NCBI RefSeq assembly: GCF_024679095.1
Contig: NC_066518.1
Coordinates: 347,178 to 411,177, forward strand
DNA: 64,000 nucleotides
Direction: 5' to 3'
Source: Eriocheir sinensis
Lineage: Eukaryota; Arthropoda; Malacostraca; Decapoda; Varunidae
Below are positions 1 to 17,900 of the stretch, piece after piece. The translations under genes were made by a program, and so were the position numbers. The notes under the pieces are model-generated. The model was given only the letters and a program-made list of their open reading frames with translations, had not been told where the DNA came from and did not search any database. The number at the start of each line of letters is the position of its first letter. Within the stretch, counting starts at the first letter, position 1.

Positions 1-766
1 CTCTCGAGTGGATAAGGTTTTTGCTTCTGTAAGTGCAAGATATTTCAGCCACGGGAAAATTGGCCGCCATTTCAACGCAATTTTCTGGTTCCCTTATCAT
101 TAACAATATTTATCGGGATTGCCTTACTATTCTCGGTCTCTCCTTACCTTTTCTTCAATATTTTCTTTCCCGATTTTCAGACGAGTCAAGCTTTGCATTT
201 TGTTTTCAGGCTTATTTTGTTTTGAAAGTGAAACCAGATATCTTGCGCCATAAATTATCCTCACCCGCTAAGCCGCTGTGTGCTCCAAGAGGGGATTACA
301 TCATTAATTCCATTTAGTCACAATTATGGACAGGCTTTCGCAGCTCGATAGAGGAAGCGTATACGTGTGTTCTATTTTTGTTCTTGCTATTCTCATGCAT
401 GCCCTCCACCCCTCCCACGCCCACCGCCCCACCCACCCACCCCAAAAAGAAAAGAAAATCATGGTGTATCGGTGAAGGCAGCAAAATGAGCCGTGCACGA
501 ATATAGAACGACAGATAATATTTTCTTTCTGTTGATGCGAACCTTGGAAAATGCAGTATAGGATGAGTTGATGGAAAAGAAGCTGAACAGGGGAACGATA
601 AACAGTAAGCACATTTCTTGTGGAAACTGGAAAAAAACAAACAGTAGAAAAAGTATCAGTAAATAGAACAATTTGTTAACACATGCCAGTAGGAAAATAT
701 AGCTTGCCAAACATGGTTGTTGATTTTAATTAGAAGTAGAGTTATTTATTTCTGCATTTTTATGTT
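1..766. other. no gene recognised
   Basis: I see only short open frames without splice signals or recognisable motifs. A small C-rich stretch near 410-450 is the only compositional anomaly. The upstream exons of the candidate glycosidase at 1906-2099 were not found here. Confidence 0.5.
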
Positions 767-1137
<371 letters not shown>

Positions 1138-1444
1138 GAAGTATTGGGTGCATGATAGAGCAAGAACCTGGAACGTTTGTTTAATTTGCATGACAGGAAA
1201 CAAGCCAAGGACTAAAAAGATGCAATGAAAAAATGTCCTAATGCAGCTTTTCGATATTGAGCGACAGTTCAGATTACACCGCGTTGATCACTCGTTGCAA
1301 TTACAAACAGAAACAATAAACAACGAAAAGAGAGATCAGTTGCAACAAAGACAGACGTAAACTATGCTCTGTCAACCTTGCCCGTAGCATGTCACCCCGA
1401 TAACCAGCAATTGTATACGTTCTGCATGTCAGTCAACGTGAATG

Positions 1445-1860
1445 TTGTTTAGTCCGAGTTCCCACCTCGTGAGAAAATTGTCTTCTTCTTGGGCGTAAGT
1501 AAACTTTTTCTATCTAGTGAATTAAAAAAAGAATCGGCTTTTAGTCGCGATAAAATTAAAAATATTATTCCACTTCTTGAGAAAATTAGGTATTTGCCTC
1601 TACGCCGTGAGAGAAAATTTATTTTTACTCCCAGCTCGTGAGGAAATTAAGTCTGCTCCCAAATAAATAAATAAATATTTCTGCTCTTAATTCGAGAGAA
1701 AATTTAAGCTTCTGCTCCTAGTGCATGATTTTAATTTTAATTCAACTTGCGAAAAAAAAAAACTTTCTGCTTTGGATTCGTGTGAAATTCAAGTTGTTGC
1801 TTTAATCCGTGAGAAAAAAATACTTTTTGCGCTTATTTTGTGAGACAATCAAGTGTTCCT
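1445..1860. repeat. degenerate tandem repeat, about 9 units of 35-55 bp
   Basis: A diverged unit recurs about nine times. Its core is roughly 'TTCGTGAGAAAATT' followed by a T-rich part ending in 'CTGCT'. Examples lie near 1468, 1580, 1608, 1636, 1690, 1780 and 1808. The array ends about 45 bp before the candidate splice acceptor at 1904-1905, so it would sit in the intron just upstream of that exon. Confidence 0.65.
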
Positions 1861-1905
1861 CAGCCCATCCGTCTCACCCAACTCTCATCACCATCTGGCA
1901 CGCAG

Positions 1906-2099
1906 GCTCAAGCAAGCAGTACCGTGAGGACCCAGCGTGGCGGGACCTCCTTCTGTTCCACGAGTTCTTTCACGGCGAGACCGGGCGGGGTTGCGGCGCC
2001 TCCCACCAGACGGGCTGGACGGCGCTGGTGGCCAACTGCCTGAACATTACCCTCGGTTTCTCCCATGCTGGGCTGGGCCGCTACTCCCGCACACACTGA
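1906..2099 (+). CDS. terminal exon of a GH63 / MGH1-like glycoside hydrolase (5' partial)
   Basis: The GC-rich open frame starts after a candidate acceptor (AG at 1904-1905) and ends at TGA 2097-2099. The peptide contains FHEFFHGETGRGCGASHQTG followed by WTALVANC. From memory of the family, that pattern is typical of the C-terminal end of bacterial and fungal GH63 (six-hairpin, MGH1-like) glycosidases, where a Y/F-F-H-G-[DE]-T-G stretch precedes a G-A-S-H-Q-T-G-W-T-[AG]-L-V block. The reaction would be hydrolysis of alpha-glucosyl or alpha-mannosyl linkages, but the substrate cannot be inferred from one exon. No upstream exon was found from 1 to 1905, so the rest lies left of the window or across a large intron, or this is an isolated gene remnant. 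The pyrimidine-rich sequence after the stop would be 3' UTR or intergenic. The exon is far more GC-rich than its surroundings. The family call is moderately sure; the exon start is less certain. Confidence 0.58.
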
Positions 2100-2104
2100 C
2101 AGAC

Positions 2105-3120
2105 GCCTCGCTCCACGATGACTTCTCTCTTAGTAGACAACCACCTTCAAGACTTTTGCTATTCCATTTTTATTTTCACAGGTCAGCTTGCATTTACTCA
2201 TTAGACATTTTGCTTCTCTCTTATTCTTCCATATCCTCTTCCTCTTCCGTGTCCGTCAACCTAACTAACCTCCTCAGAGTTTTCTTCCGTCCCATTTCTC
2301 TTTCCATATCACATAATCGGCCAGCTCGCCTTTATGATACATCCCACCTCCGTGTCTGTATCCAGCATCTCCATTCTTTTCTGCATCTGTCTACAGTTAC
2401 GAGACTTTTTCACCTCTACCCCTTTCTCCAGCAGCCTCTTTCCCTTACGTCTGTCAACCTCTTCATTATGTTTCTATCAAGCTTTGCCTTCATCCTTTAC
2501 CTTTTATCCTATTCCATTTTTTATTGCCATGTTGTATATAACCTTAGCCTGTATGCCTTCATGAGATGCCTTCACCTATTCATCTTTTTCCTGCATCCTT
2601 TTCTTTCTTTCATGCTTGTCAGTCAGCCTCTCCTTCGTGTTTCTCTCAAGCTTTGCCGTATTTTTTTTATTTCATGCTGTTGTTGTTTTTTGTTTGTTTT
2701 TTGCCAGACTCAGCTATCACAAGACATCATCACTTCTATCTTTCTCAATCATCCCCTCTTCTTTGCTGTGTCTCAACTTCGTCCTTCTCTTAACCTGTGC
2801 CGTCCTACCCCTCTCTGCCCGAGTTCCATCTACCAACTTCCATTCCACCCCCAGGCATGTTGAACCTTCCTCCGATTATATTCTCTTGAATTTTTTCCTC
2901 CGTCTACCTTTAAAAAGAAGAAAAAAACGTGTCCCTTGTGTTCTCTCCCACAATTTTTCATATTCCATTGATTTTTATTTTTAACATCAAACTTCTCATT
3001 TTTTATTCATTTTTTCTTTTCTTAGTTTCTTTGACAAATTGTTCAGAGTTGCACGGCCTCGCACGCCCGCTCCTTTTCCCTCTCACTCCAGCTCCCTCTG
3101 CTGTAATTATTTCAATTTAG
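2105..3120. other. pyrimidine-rich (C/T) low-complexity block, no gene supported
   Basis: The + strand is strongly T/C-biased for about 1 kb. This opens a 308-codon frame and several shorter ones, but their predicted peptides are Ser/Phe/Leu-rich low complexity in every frame. I treat it as decayed CT-rich repeat. Confidence 0.7.
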
Positions 3121-4081
3121 ATAATTTGCACACCCAGTCTCCTCCTCGCCGTCGCTTCCTTTGTTGAAGCGGTGTAAATTACTTAATTCTCCATGTTTTC
3201 ACTTTTTCCTTTCCCTATGATTGATCTTCGTCTAGTTAGCGTCGTGTCTTTCACAAACTTATTCTCTTTGTTGTAGCAGTACATGACTTTATTTTCCTTC
3301 ATTTATCTCACTATTACCTACCAGTGGTCCTCGTCTAGCTAAAACCATGTAGGTAAGATTTATGTAGCAAGGCAGTTGATTATGCAATTCATGCATTCCA
3401 TAAATCATTGGAGTGGAGTCTGTATACGTAGCCTGAAAATAGTATCTTCAGGATGCTCCCCTTCCCCCTCTACCCTAAACGACCACCAGCTACGTGTGTG
3501 AGGACCCAAGAAGTGCTCAGCCGTACACAAGGAAATATAGGTCTGCAAGAAGCCAGAGATGAGACACCCATCTAGTAACCCTAAAAGAAAAAAAAAGGTC
3601 TTTGTTTGAGTCGTCGGCGTTCAACAGGCATAATAATATAATTAGATACTATTGAATGTACTATGTAGAAGAAATTAACAATATGTAGTTTTAGCTCTGT
3701 AGGTGACTAACCAAGATTGTTCCTGATGATGGCAATAAAAGCTTTTAGAATTAGATTTTTTTGTTTTTAAGCGTACTAACTCTCCTACTAACTTAGTATC
3801 ACTAACCTATTGACTAACTATCCAACCCATTGGCTAAGTAACTGATCATTCATAGTCATGCTACGTAATGCACATGTTATGGTCGCTTCTAACAGCCATA
3901 ACAGTAACCGTTAGCACCCTGTTATTTTGTGATAAGAAAACACTCGGTATTTAAGTAACGTATAATTCTCATCTACGAGTACAGGTAATCTCATTCTCAA
4001 ATATCCGTGTTATAACTATGCCAGGACCGGACATTCCTGTGCTCGGTTTTGAGATCAGTAAAGCGGGGCGGCTCCGGAGGC
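3121..4081. other. no gene recognised; AT-rich sequence
   Basis: Nothing with splice-supported coding potential was seen. The 3' UTR of the minus-strand CIMIP1-like gene should lie here, directly below its stop codon at 4082-4084. Confidence 0.4.
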
Positions 4082-7604
<3,523 letters not shown>

Positions 7605-7752
7605 CTGCGAGGAAACCAGGAGGGAAAGTGTTTCACAATAGACTACATTGGGAAAGGTATTTTTTTATCAATATTTTTTTTTCAATAATGTACGACAGCT
7701 AATTTATAATTTTTTGTTTGTTTTTGGTTGCTTTGAAACGTGCGCGCGTATA

Positions 7753-9814
<2,062 letters not shown>

Positions 9815-10060
9815 TCACATTGTAAACTGACAATCTTTACCTCTTAAACTCCGCCAAAATGTTGCCTCTCTATCTTCTATCGATATTTTCATCCTAACTG
9901 CTCTTCTGAACTGGCTAACTGCATACCTCCACACCACACATTTCATAATTGAACCTCCTAATTTTTCACCTTGAAGAACTTGACACTTGCTTATATTAAA
10001 GGACATCTCCCATCTGTCACAGTTGTGTACTAGAGAAATAGGTCGCATTAGCTATATGTA
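9815..10060 (-). mobile_element. LINE reverse transcriptase fragment
   Basis: The minus-strand frame reads CDRWEMSFNISKCQVLQ, the N-x-x-K-C block that follows the reverse transcriptase catalytic region in non-LTR elements. The element at 32150-32435 has the closely similar DRWEMPFNVDKC. The fragment is truncated on both sides. Confidence 0.7.
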
Positions 10061-10346
10061 CACGCGGCGCCACACGGAGAACTGTCTATATAGGAGGCTG
10101 GTGAACTGGGTAATTTTAATTATTTCGGGTCTCAGGAAGATAAATTACTATTTTGAAGCAAAATATCCAAACACGGTACCTGCTGGTCAGGGCTGTATTT
10201 TGCTTTCTAGAATCTCTAGTATCATCTATTTTAATGTTAGATGGGTATTATTTATGAGGGTGCGTTTATTTCGACTTCTGATGTTAAATAAGGTGTTTTA
10301 CATACACGATGTTGTGGTAGGCAACACCGAAACTTAAAAAAAAATT

Positions 10347-10554
10347 GGTACAGCGTCACTGTTGCCTTGTAGGCGCACACCAGGGTGCACACGAGGGGTC
10401 TCAAGCGGCGAAGAGGCGAACTGATTGCCAATGTGGTTTATCACCACCCTGTGTTGTCTGTAGCGCAACCAATACACCGTATATGCTATCAATTCGCCTC
10501 TCCGCCACTTGAGGCCCCTCGTGTGCGTCTCTGTAGCAACGACGACGCTGTACC
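10347..10554. mobile_element. short fold-back (MITE-like) element, ~208 bp
   Basis: The ends are inverted: GGTACAGCGTC at the left and its reverse complement ending at 10554. Arms of about 85 bp match imperfectly and share CACACGAGGGG, then TCTCAAG and GAGGCGAA. The middle is a short unique loop. It has no coding capacity. Confidence 0.75.
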
Positions 10555-10559
10555 TTTTG

Positions 10560-11645
10560 TTTCAATCAGTCAATCAAAGGGGGCATACATCGGGGGCTGC
10601 GTCGCCTCGCCCACCCTACGACGTCTAGTCCGGGGGTCTCTGGGCAGGTCTCCATGCAGGCCCCCTTTCCATTCTGAGTACCTCCTGGCAGGATCTATCG
10701 ACTTACTCAAACCACGAACTCTGCGGGCGTCCCCTTGATCTCCTCCACTTAGGATTGTCTCTTAGAGAGACAACCCGATGATCAGAGTCGGCTTCTGGGT
10801 AGCGTGCCACATGGCCATATTGCCCGAGTTGGCGTTGACGGACTATGTGGGTAATATATATCGAATCAGTCTTACGGAGTAATTATCAGTTTGACACAGT
10901 CATTCCAGTGATATCCCATGATTCTGCGTAGACACTTATTACCAAAGGCATCAATCCGCCTCTCCAGGTCCCTATTTAGTGTTCATATCTCACAGCCATA
11001 CAGTAAAACAGGGAACACAAGGGATTTGAAGATCCGGATATTTGTCCTTCGATATTGGTATCGACAACGTCATATACTCGTGCTGAGCAAGTCCATAACA
11101 TTGTGGTCCAAGCCAGTCCAAGAGAACGCTGAGGGCGGTATCGACAGGTTGGCCGAGGATCATATGGATCCTGGGTTGGCCAGCCACTGCCTTCAGCGTT
11201 TTCGTGTTATTTTCTCTCCTTTTAGTCATTGTCTCTTGTCCACAGCTGGTAGTCTGTAAAATGACTTATCGGGGAACTTATTCCGTTTACTTCTGCACCA
11301 CAGCATGCCACAAAAGGATGGAATTTAGGCAAAAAGATGGTCTTTTGCATCAACGGGAGAGCGCGGTGTGGTCTGTTGGTCCTCCAGATCTCGGCCCGAG
11401 CTCGAACTTGACGAGCTGTGCACGGCACCTATAGATGGGCAAGCACCTTGCCTGGCATACTGAGCAGTGTAATACCACGGTAGTTGTTGCAGTCCTGACG
11501 GCCCCCTTTCTCTTCCCTGATAGGGACGACCAGCCCCCTCTTCCAGTCAGGAGGAATGGTATACCAGATTGCCATACGGTTTTGGTGTTGCATTTCTACC
11601 ACAGCACCGTGTATGTAAAGCACGATCAGAATTCGAAATAGCCAC
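10560..11645 (-). mobile_element. decayed LINE, minus strand (RT to 3' end)
   Basis: At 11429-11647 the minus strand reads DWKRGLVVPI and GGRQDCNNYRGITLLSMPGK, the N-terminal reverse transcriptase blocks of a non-LTR element. The segment from about 10740 to 11200 aligns by eye with 53410-53830, both carrying the ORF2 C-terminal region and 3' end. The middle part (11240-11420) is not recognisable as RT, so the copy is rearranged. Confidence 0.7.
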
Positions 11646-11867
11646 ACTGTCAGAAGTAATATTCGTCTAACATCAAATTAAATTATACTAGAGATGCTAG
11701 AAAGTAACATAGCAACGAGCAAATATTCAGGAGACAAAACATCTCATGTTGCCATCTGGCAAGACCACGAGGTAGATACAGGTTCACATACATTCCCCAC
11801 TTAGCAATCATACTATAATTATAGGCCAACCATAAATCAACACAAACCTTTAAACCTACGAAGGTAA

Positions 11868-11871
<4 letters not shown>

Positions 11872-11958
<87 letters not shown>
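11872..11958. repeat. (TA)n microsatellite
   Basis: About 87 bp of TA. Confidence 0.98.
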
Positions 11959-11960
<2 letters not shown>

Positions 11961-12059
11961 CTTTCCCAACCAGCAGGTAGGCTACTAGCTTTGTTGGGAT
12001 ATTTGGCTCCAAACAATAACTTGTATTCCGGAATTCCGAAATGAAAAAAAGTTTTCTTG

Positions 12060-12185
12060 GTCTCCCAGACACTAATGTACTTTGCCTTTAATACCAAGTT
12101 GCTTGATTTTGTGAAGTGTTTTATGATGTGGAACTTCATCAAACGCTTTATGAAAGCCAGATAAACTACATATCTAATGATTTTG
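12060..12185 (-). mobile_element. LINE reverse transcriptase fragment
   Basis: One minus-strand frame reads FHKAFDEVPHHKTLHKIKQL then GIKGK. This matches the non-LTR RT block that is usually Y-L-D-F-x-K-A-F-D-x-V-P-H-x-x-L-L-x-K-L. The first Asp of that block is replaced by Gly here, and the piece is only about 110 bp long, so it is inactive. Confidence 0.75.
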
Positions 12186-12283
12186 TTACGTTCAAACTAA
12201 GAAGAGGTCGTTATAAAAAAAGTTAGTAGGTTAGGCAAACAGGATCTGTTATTTCGGGAGCCATGTTGTGGATCCTTGATCAT

Positions 12284-12285
<2 letters not shown>

Positions 12286-12347
<62 letters not shown>
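12286..12347. repeat. (GA)n microsatellite
   Basis: About 60 bp of GA. Confidence 0.97.
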
Positions 12348-12350
<3 letters not shown>

Positions 12351-13149
12351 TCATTGTAGTGAGTGTTGAGGAAGGTGAGGCGCATCACCTGTTTATCCTT
12401 CCCGCCGCGAAGATGGAGCATGCACCTGAAACATGATGATGACCTTATTCTTATTGTTTTTGACCTGCAACGCTTTGTATCACTTCTTAGGTCCTCCTTC
12501 TCAACATTTCTATACTTCACAACATACACTTAGTAACTTCACAGCGTAGGTTACACTTCTATACTTCACATAAGAGCATTAATTGGGAGACTGCAAGAGG
12601 CCAACTGAGGTGTTTTTCTGCTCTTTTCTTCTTCTGACTTTAATTTTCTATGTCCCTTTGTTAATTTCCACTATTACACTTTTCACTCCACTTTCATTAC
12701 TTCATGATTATTCCCTAGGTGAAGAAGAAGGAAACGTTGCCAGTTTGTACTCAGCCTCTTATATTTACCAACTTCCGACCCAAAAACTGTCTCCTGGGCC
12801 CCGATAACTAGATTCATTGATATTTATCGTTGAAATAGTGAAGTCCTGATTTTCTTGGCAATAATTAGGCGTCAGAAACCGGTAAATTCACGGCTCTGGG
12901 TACGATAATGTGGCAACGGTGACCTGGGCCGAGACCCAGACCGAGAGCGGCCACCCACTGTAAACATTGACACGTGTGGCGGCGGTGTCGTGGTGCAGGG
13001 AGCAATAATTAACAGGCAACGGCGTGCTGCCTTATTTATGGTCACTTCTGACTGACTGGTAGGGAGAGGAAGCAAGTGGATCCTTGTCAAGACTGTAAGA
13101 TATGTATTAAACATGAAATTGACCTCTTTCGACCACTCCTTTTTACTCA

Positions 13150-13340
13150 TATAGTGTTCTTATGTTCTCCCTATGATCTCGTTCTCCCTATGTTCTTATG
13201 TTCTCCCTATGTTCTTGTTCTCCCTATGTTCTTCCCAATGTTATGTTCTTATGTCCTCCCTTTGTTTTTATGTTTCTTATGTTCTTATGTTCTTCCCCAT
13301 GTTCTTATGTTTTTCCCTATGTTCTTAACTTCTTATGTTC
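13150..13340. repeat. minisatellite built on TATGTTCT-type units
   Basis: Variants of 'TTCTTATGTTCTCCCTATG' recur about ten times with a period near 13 or 25 bp. Short frames across it are rich in Phe, Leu and Cys and are not genes. Confidence 0.85.
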
Positions 13341-13589
13341 AGTGATTAGCAGGCGTTTCTCTTTTTCCCTTGAGCAGCTTTACTAAAAAAAAAGTGTGTA
13401 TGAGGGGTAGTTTTTCCGTGATTTTGCCTTCCCCCCAAACCCTGGTTTCCCACAGGTCCCCAGGCTTGTGTTGTGGGGGAGGGGGGGCTGGAGTGGCGCA
13501 GGGGGAGGTGAAGTTCTTGTAAAAAATTACCGTTGTGGTGTGGCGACTATGCCTGATGAACGAGCCTCCCATAACCCACTTAGCCAGTG

Positions 13590-13720
13590 GGGTACCTCTT
13601 TGGCCGACTCGGTGGGGAGTGGCTCTCTCGTCATGTTGGTCGTGGGTTCAATCCCAGCCCAGGCAGCCGGTGAATACCCTCTCCTGGTCTTAATTAATTT
13701 CTCGTGTGTTGTTTCAATAC
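13590..13720 (+). repeat. possible tRNA-derived SINE fragment
   Basis: The segment carries a B-box-like GGGTTCAATCCC preceded by a weakly A-box-like ACTCGGTGGGGAGTGG about 40 bp upstream. That spacing suggests a degraded tRNA-related SINE. No tRNA fold is evident. Confidence 0.4.
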
Positions 13721-13905
13721 AAGCAGAGGTCATGTAGGAAAATAGAGGAAAAAGAGTAAAATAAGCTCCCGGGGCATGACACCGTTACTTCACTGCGCAC
13801 ACTTATTATACACTTCATCCTGCATTGAGCTCTGTTTCCACTGTTACACTTTTCTTTTAACTTCTCTCTTATTGATGAGTTCTTTTCTCCCAACATTGCA
13901 CCAAT

Positions 13906-14065
13906 AATATTTTAGTGTATAGTACTAACTTCACTACTTCCTCCTTACAGCCATACAGTCCTAACACAGTACTTATTCCCCCATCAATATTTTAGTGTAT
14001 AGTACTAACTTCACTACTTCCTCCTTACAGCCATACAGTCCTAACACAGTACTTATTCCCCCATC
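13906..14065. repeat. exact 2 x 80 bp tandem duplication
   Basis: Bases 13906-13985 are repeated without visible change at 13986-14065, starting AATATTTTAGTGTATAG and ending ATTCCCCCATC. The lack of divergence means it is either recent or an assembly artefact. Confidence 0.95.
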
Positions 14066-14929
14066 CTCTTCCTCCAATCTTGTCTTCCATTCCTCTTCCC
14101 CAATGATCTTCACTATGGATGCTATTAGCCTTTGCCCCTGCTCTTCACCGTTCACAAGGAGACAAGTCCCAGGTGCCAGGCTGTGTGAGGAGCGCTCGGT
14201 TATCATGCAGGGGGGAGGAGGTGCGCTTTTTACACCATGGGAGCTTCTACATTTCGTTTATGCCTCAGTGTGTTGAGGTGAATCCATTCGACATCGCAAA
14301 TATTTTGCTGTATAATTACTGAGAAATAGTTCTTACCTTATTAATTGGTTACTCTCTGGGGGAGTGGGTTGAGGGGGGGCAACACAACCCCATTACAAGG
14401 GAGGGTTAAGGCAGCTTAGTACAACTTGTTTGCTCTGTTGAGCAACATTACACAACTTTTCATGGCCAACAGATCAACTGAAGGCAGGGCAGGTGTTTTT
14501 CCCATGCTCCCTGCACTGTTTGCGCAGTTTTGGGCGAGTTCCTCGAGAAGTGCTACAGAGGAGTTGGCAGCCCTGACCTGCACTATGTGTACATTACGCA
14601 AAATTTACAATAAGTGAACTCACCAGGAACACAATATTCATGTAAATTGATAGGTACCTGTACATTTTACAGTGATTTAATAGAAGAAAAAAATCAGTTG
14701 TATATCATATTGAAACATGGATTTTAAGTGGAATGCCTGTCTTAGTGCAAGGTGATATACTGTTAAGAGTTAAGATATTCAAGGAACAAGCCTTTATAAA
14801 TACATGCATTTACCAGACACTTCTTTCTCATTCCTACTAAGTAATCCTTACATCTTTAATGAACACACTATTCCACCTTATATTAATACCCTCACCACTG
14901 TCGCCTCTCAAAGTTCATTCTCTTTTCAG
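14066..14929. other. upstream region of WDR46; 5' UTR / promoter not resolved
   Basis: No clear TATA box or initiator could be placed. Because the WDR46 start codon directly follows a good polypyrimidine-AG acceptor (TCTCTTTTCAG at 14919-14929), an upstream noncoding exon probably lies in this stretch or further left. A start in this window at 14804 is in frame but would add 42 residues unlike the family. Confidence 0.4.
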
Positions 14930-17900
14930 ATGGCAAAGAAGCGTCACCAAGCTGGGCGTGGGGGTAACAGCAAGTCCAAAAAAGTCTTGAAGTCTGAAGT
15001 CAAGGATGGTGTGCGAATAACAGAATTCAAAGTCAACCCGAAAAGCAAAATGAAAAGAAAAAGGCAATTCGTTGGAAGGAAAGTTATCGATCCTAAACTG
15101 CTGTTGAAGTACACCAAAGGTGAAGGGGTTGAGGTATGGCATGAGAGATTCCTCCATATTATCTGAAATTGTTGATCTTATTCAGTCCTTATTCAAAAAG
15201 ATAATTTTCCCAGTTTACACACCTTAGGCCTAGGGTGTGTCCTTTCCTTCACTGCATATAGTTTTTGGGGTGTCAGTTTCATATAACAATGATTCATCTG
15301 GTGTATAAACTATTTTTCTTAACTCTTCTTTTTCAGTTGAGTGCTGTTGGCCGCAAAAATTCTTATGTTCAACAAAAAATAAAGAAAAAAGAAAAAAAGA
15401 TCAAATTTGCCGAACAAGAATCGGCAAGGGCAGAAATCTTGTTGCCAGGTAAGTTGAGAACATTGATTTTTTTGTAGTGTAGTGTGGTGAAGCATCAGTA
15501 GAAGTCTTTAATAAATAGTTTCAGATCTCCAGGCAGTCCTCATGATTTATATACTCTTCATAATATATACTGTATTTTCAAGCATAGATGACCCCCAAAA
15601 ATTTCCATTAAAAATGTGGGCTTGAGGTACATTCTGTGTATGAGGCAACCCTCAAATCTGTAATGCATACATGCTTCATTTCAGAATCAAACGGTCAGTT
15701 GGAAGCAGAGGAAGGTACTTACACCTCACACATAACACAAACAGCAATCAAGAAAGCAGTGGACATAACAACAGCAGCCAAAGGCTTTGATCTTAATCTT
15801 GATCAGTTTGGACCATACAAGTAAGCTTTATCTTCTATGGAACTTTTACTTTCTTATCCAGATCTTTTCTTTGTTTGCATGTCTATAAGATCAAACAGCC
15901 TTCATGTGCCTTTCCATGTGTGCTGTCTGCCAATATACAAAGGTTTGATGACTACCCTTTTGTACATTTGACAGATTATTGTATTTTATTCACATTAACA
16001 TTTAATTAACTGTATTTGTATTAATTGGTGTTAGATAAGTTAGTGTGATTCTGAGTATCAAGGGAGGAATTATAATTTCTCTCTTTTTTAATCTCTTATA
16101 ATCATCTGGCATATACAGATTTTCATTAATTTTTTTTTAACCTGTAAATATAAGTGCATATTCTTTCTTTAAAATTTTAATTAGTGTATCATGGATCGCA
16201 TATCTACATGTAATTGTCTCATTAGGATGCACTTCACTCGAAATGGGCGGCACCTTTTGCTGGGTGGAAGGAAAGGCCACTTAGCATCCATGGACTGGGT
16301 TACCAAGAAACTTCACTGTGAGATAAATGTCATGGAGTCTATCCATGATGTGTGTTGGCTGCACACTGAGCTGATGATGGCAGCTGCTCAGAAACAGTGG
16401 GTCTACATCTATGACAACCAGGGTATTGAGCTGCACTGCCTTAGACAGATGGATAGAGTGTTGAAACTGGAATTTCTCCCTTATCACTTTCTTCTGTGTT
16501 CTGGTGTAAGTATTTTTTCATAATAATTACCATCATTTGGTGAGCAATTTTTTGTGGTTATCACAGAAAAGTTGACCCTCTGAGTTCTAACGTTGTCTCA
16601 CTTTGATAGTAGTTAACAAACTGTGTTTGATTGACTTTTGAGTCTGTTAAATAGTGTAGTGAACATATCTCAAGTGCTGTACTATATTTACAAAATTATG
16701 GTTAGGGGAGATTTATTTAAAGATAAATTTACATACATTGAAATATTTTAGAGAAATGGTTGAAAGACTTGCACCTCTGCTTTCAAGTCTCAGAATTCTT
16801 GATAATTGTTCCAGAGCTTATTGATAATTTAGTCTCATTCACTATTGGCTTACCAGAGTGAGAAAGGTTTTCTTACATGGCTGGACATTACACTGGGCAA
16901 GGAGGTGATCCGAACTCCAACTCACAAAGGGCGCTTGGAGGTGATGTGCCAGAACCCATACAATGCTGTTTTGTGCTGTGGCCATCCCAATGGCACTGTC
17001 AGCATGTGGACGCCCAATTCTCCAGACCCTGTCGCCTCCGTCCTGTGCCATCCTCACCCTCTACGGGCCATTGATGTAGACCACACTGGCAGGTAACCAA
17101 TTTTGTATTAATTGCTTTTGATGTCTTCACCTATTTATTATTATTTTATTTTATTTTTTATTTTTTTCATTTTTATTTTTATTTTTTAAGGCATGAACAC
17201 TAAAGACATCCAGTTTTCTCTATGGTTAAGAGGATTAGGATAGGATCTAGTCTCTCTGATACTGCTTGAAAATTGAAAATTGTTTGAATAACCCTGAAAT
17301 TCAGTTTACTCCCAATTCATTTGTGAAAGAAGAAGGCTACATAATGTGTTGAAATGAACTGGTGTAGTTGAACAACATTAATATGTTGAATTTTAGAGAA
17401 AACTGGAAAATCCCTTCTTGAAATATAATTTATCTCGTTATTTATGATGAACCTAAATAGAGACCGTCCACATATGAGGTAGCAGTTACAGTAGACCCTC
17501 CATTTAACCCTCACATTATGGCGATCGTATATATAAGTGCGCTACCACACACCCCACCTGTACGGGGATCATATATGTAATCATCACACTCTACGCTCCC
17601 TACATTTCAAAAATACCGCCAGTTTCTTACTCAAGAATGGTGAAGGCATCTGGCATCCATACACACTCATTCGTCTCAGTGCGCGCCCTACCGAAGGCCA
17701 CAGATCATTTTCCACTTTTGTTCGGAATACATCTGCCATGTCTCGTGACGCGTCGAGCAGTTCCTCTGCTCCGGGCGGAAGTAGAGCGCGGGCGAATCAA
17801 AATGACGGTGACTTTGATGACTGCTATGGTAGTGACATTGACAGAAGAGAGAGAGAGAGTGAGTGAGTGAGTACATTGACTCCTGGCAAAGTCAACAATG

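Noticed and set aside
1937..2863. 308-codon + frame
   Set aside because: It begins out of frame in the GH63-like exon and continues through pyrimidine-rich low-complexity sequence. Its peptide is not protein-like.
14804..14929. N-terminal extension of WDR46 from ATG 14804
   Set aside because: The 42 extra residues are unlike the family, and a strong splice acceptor separates them from the conserved basic start.
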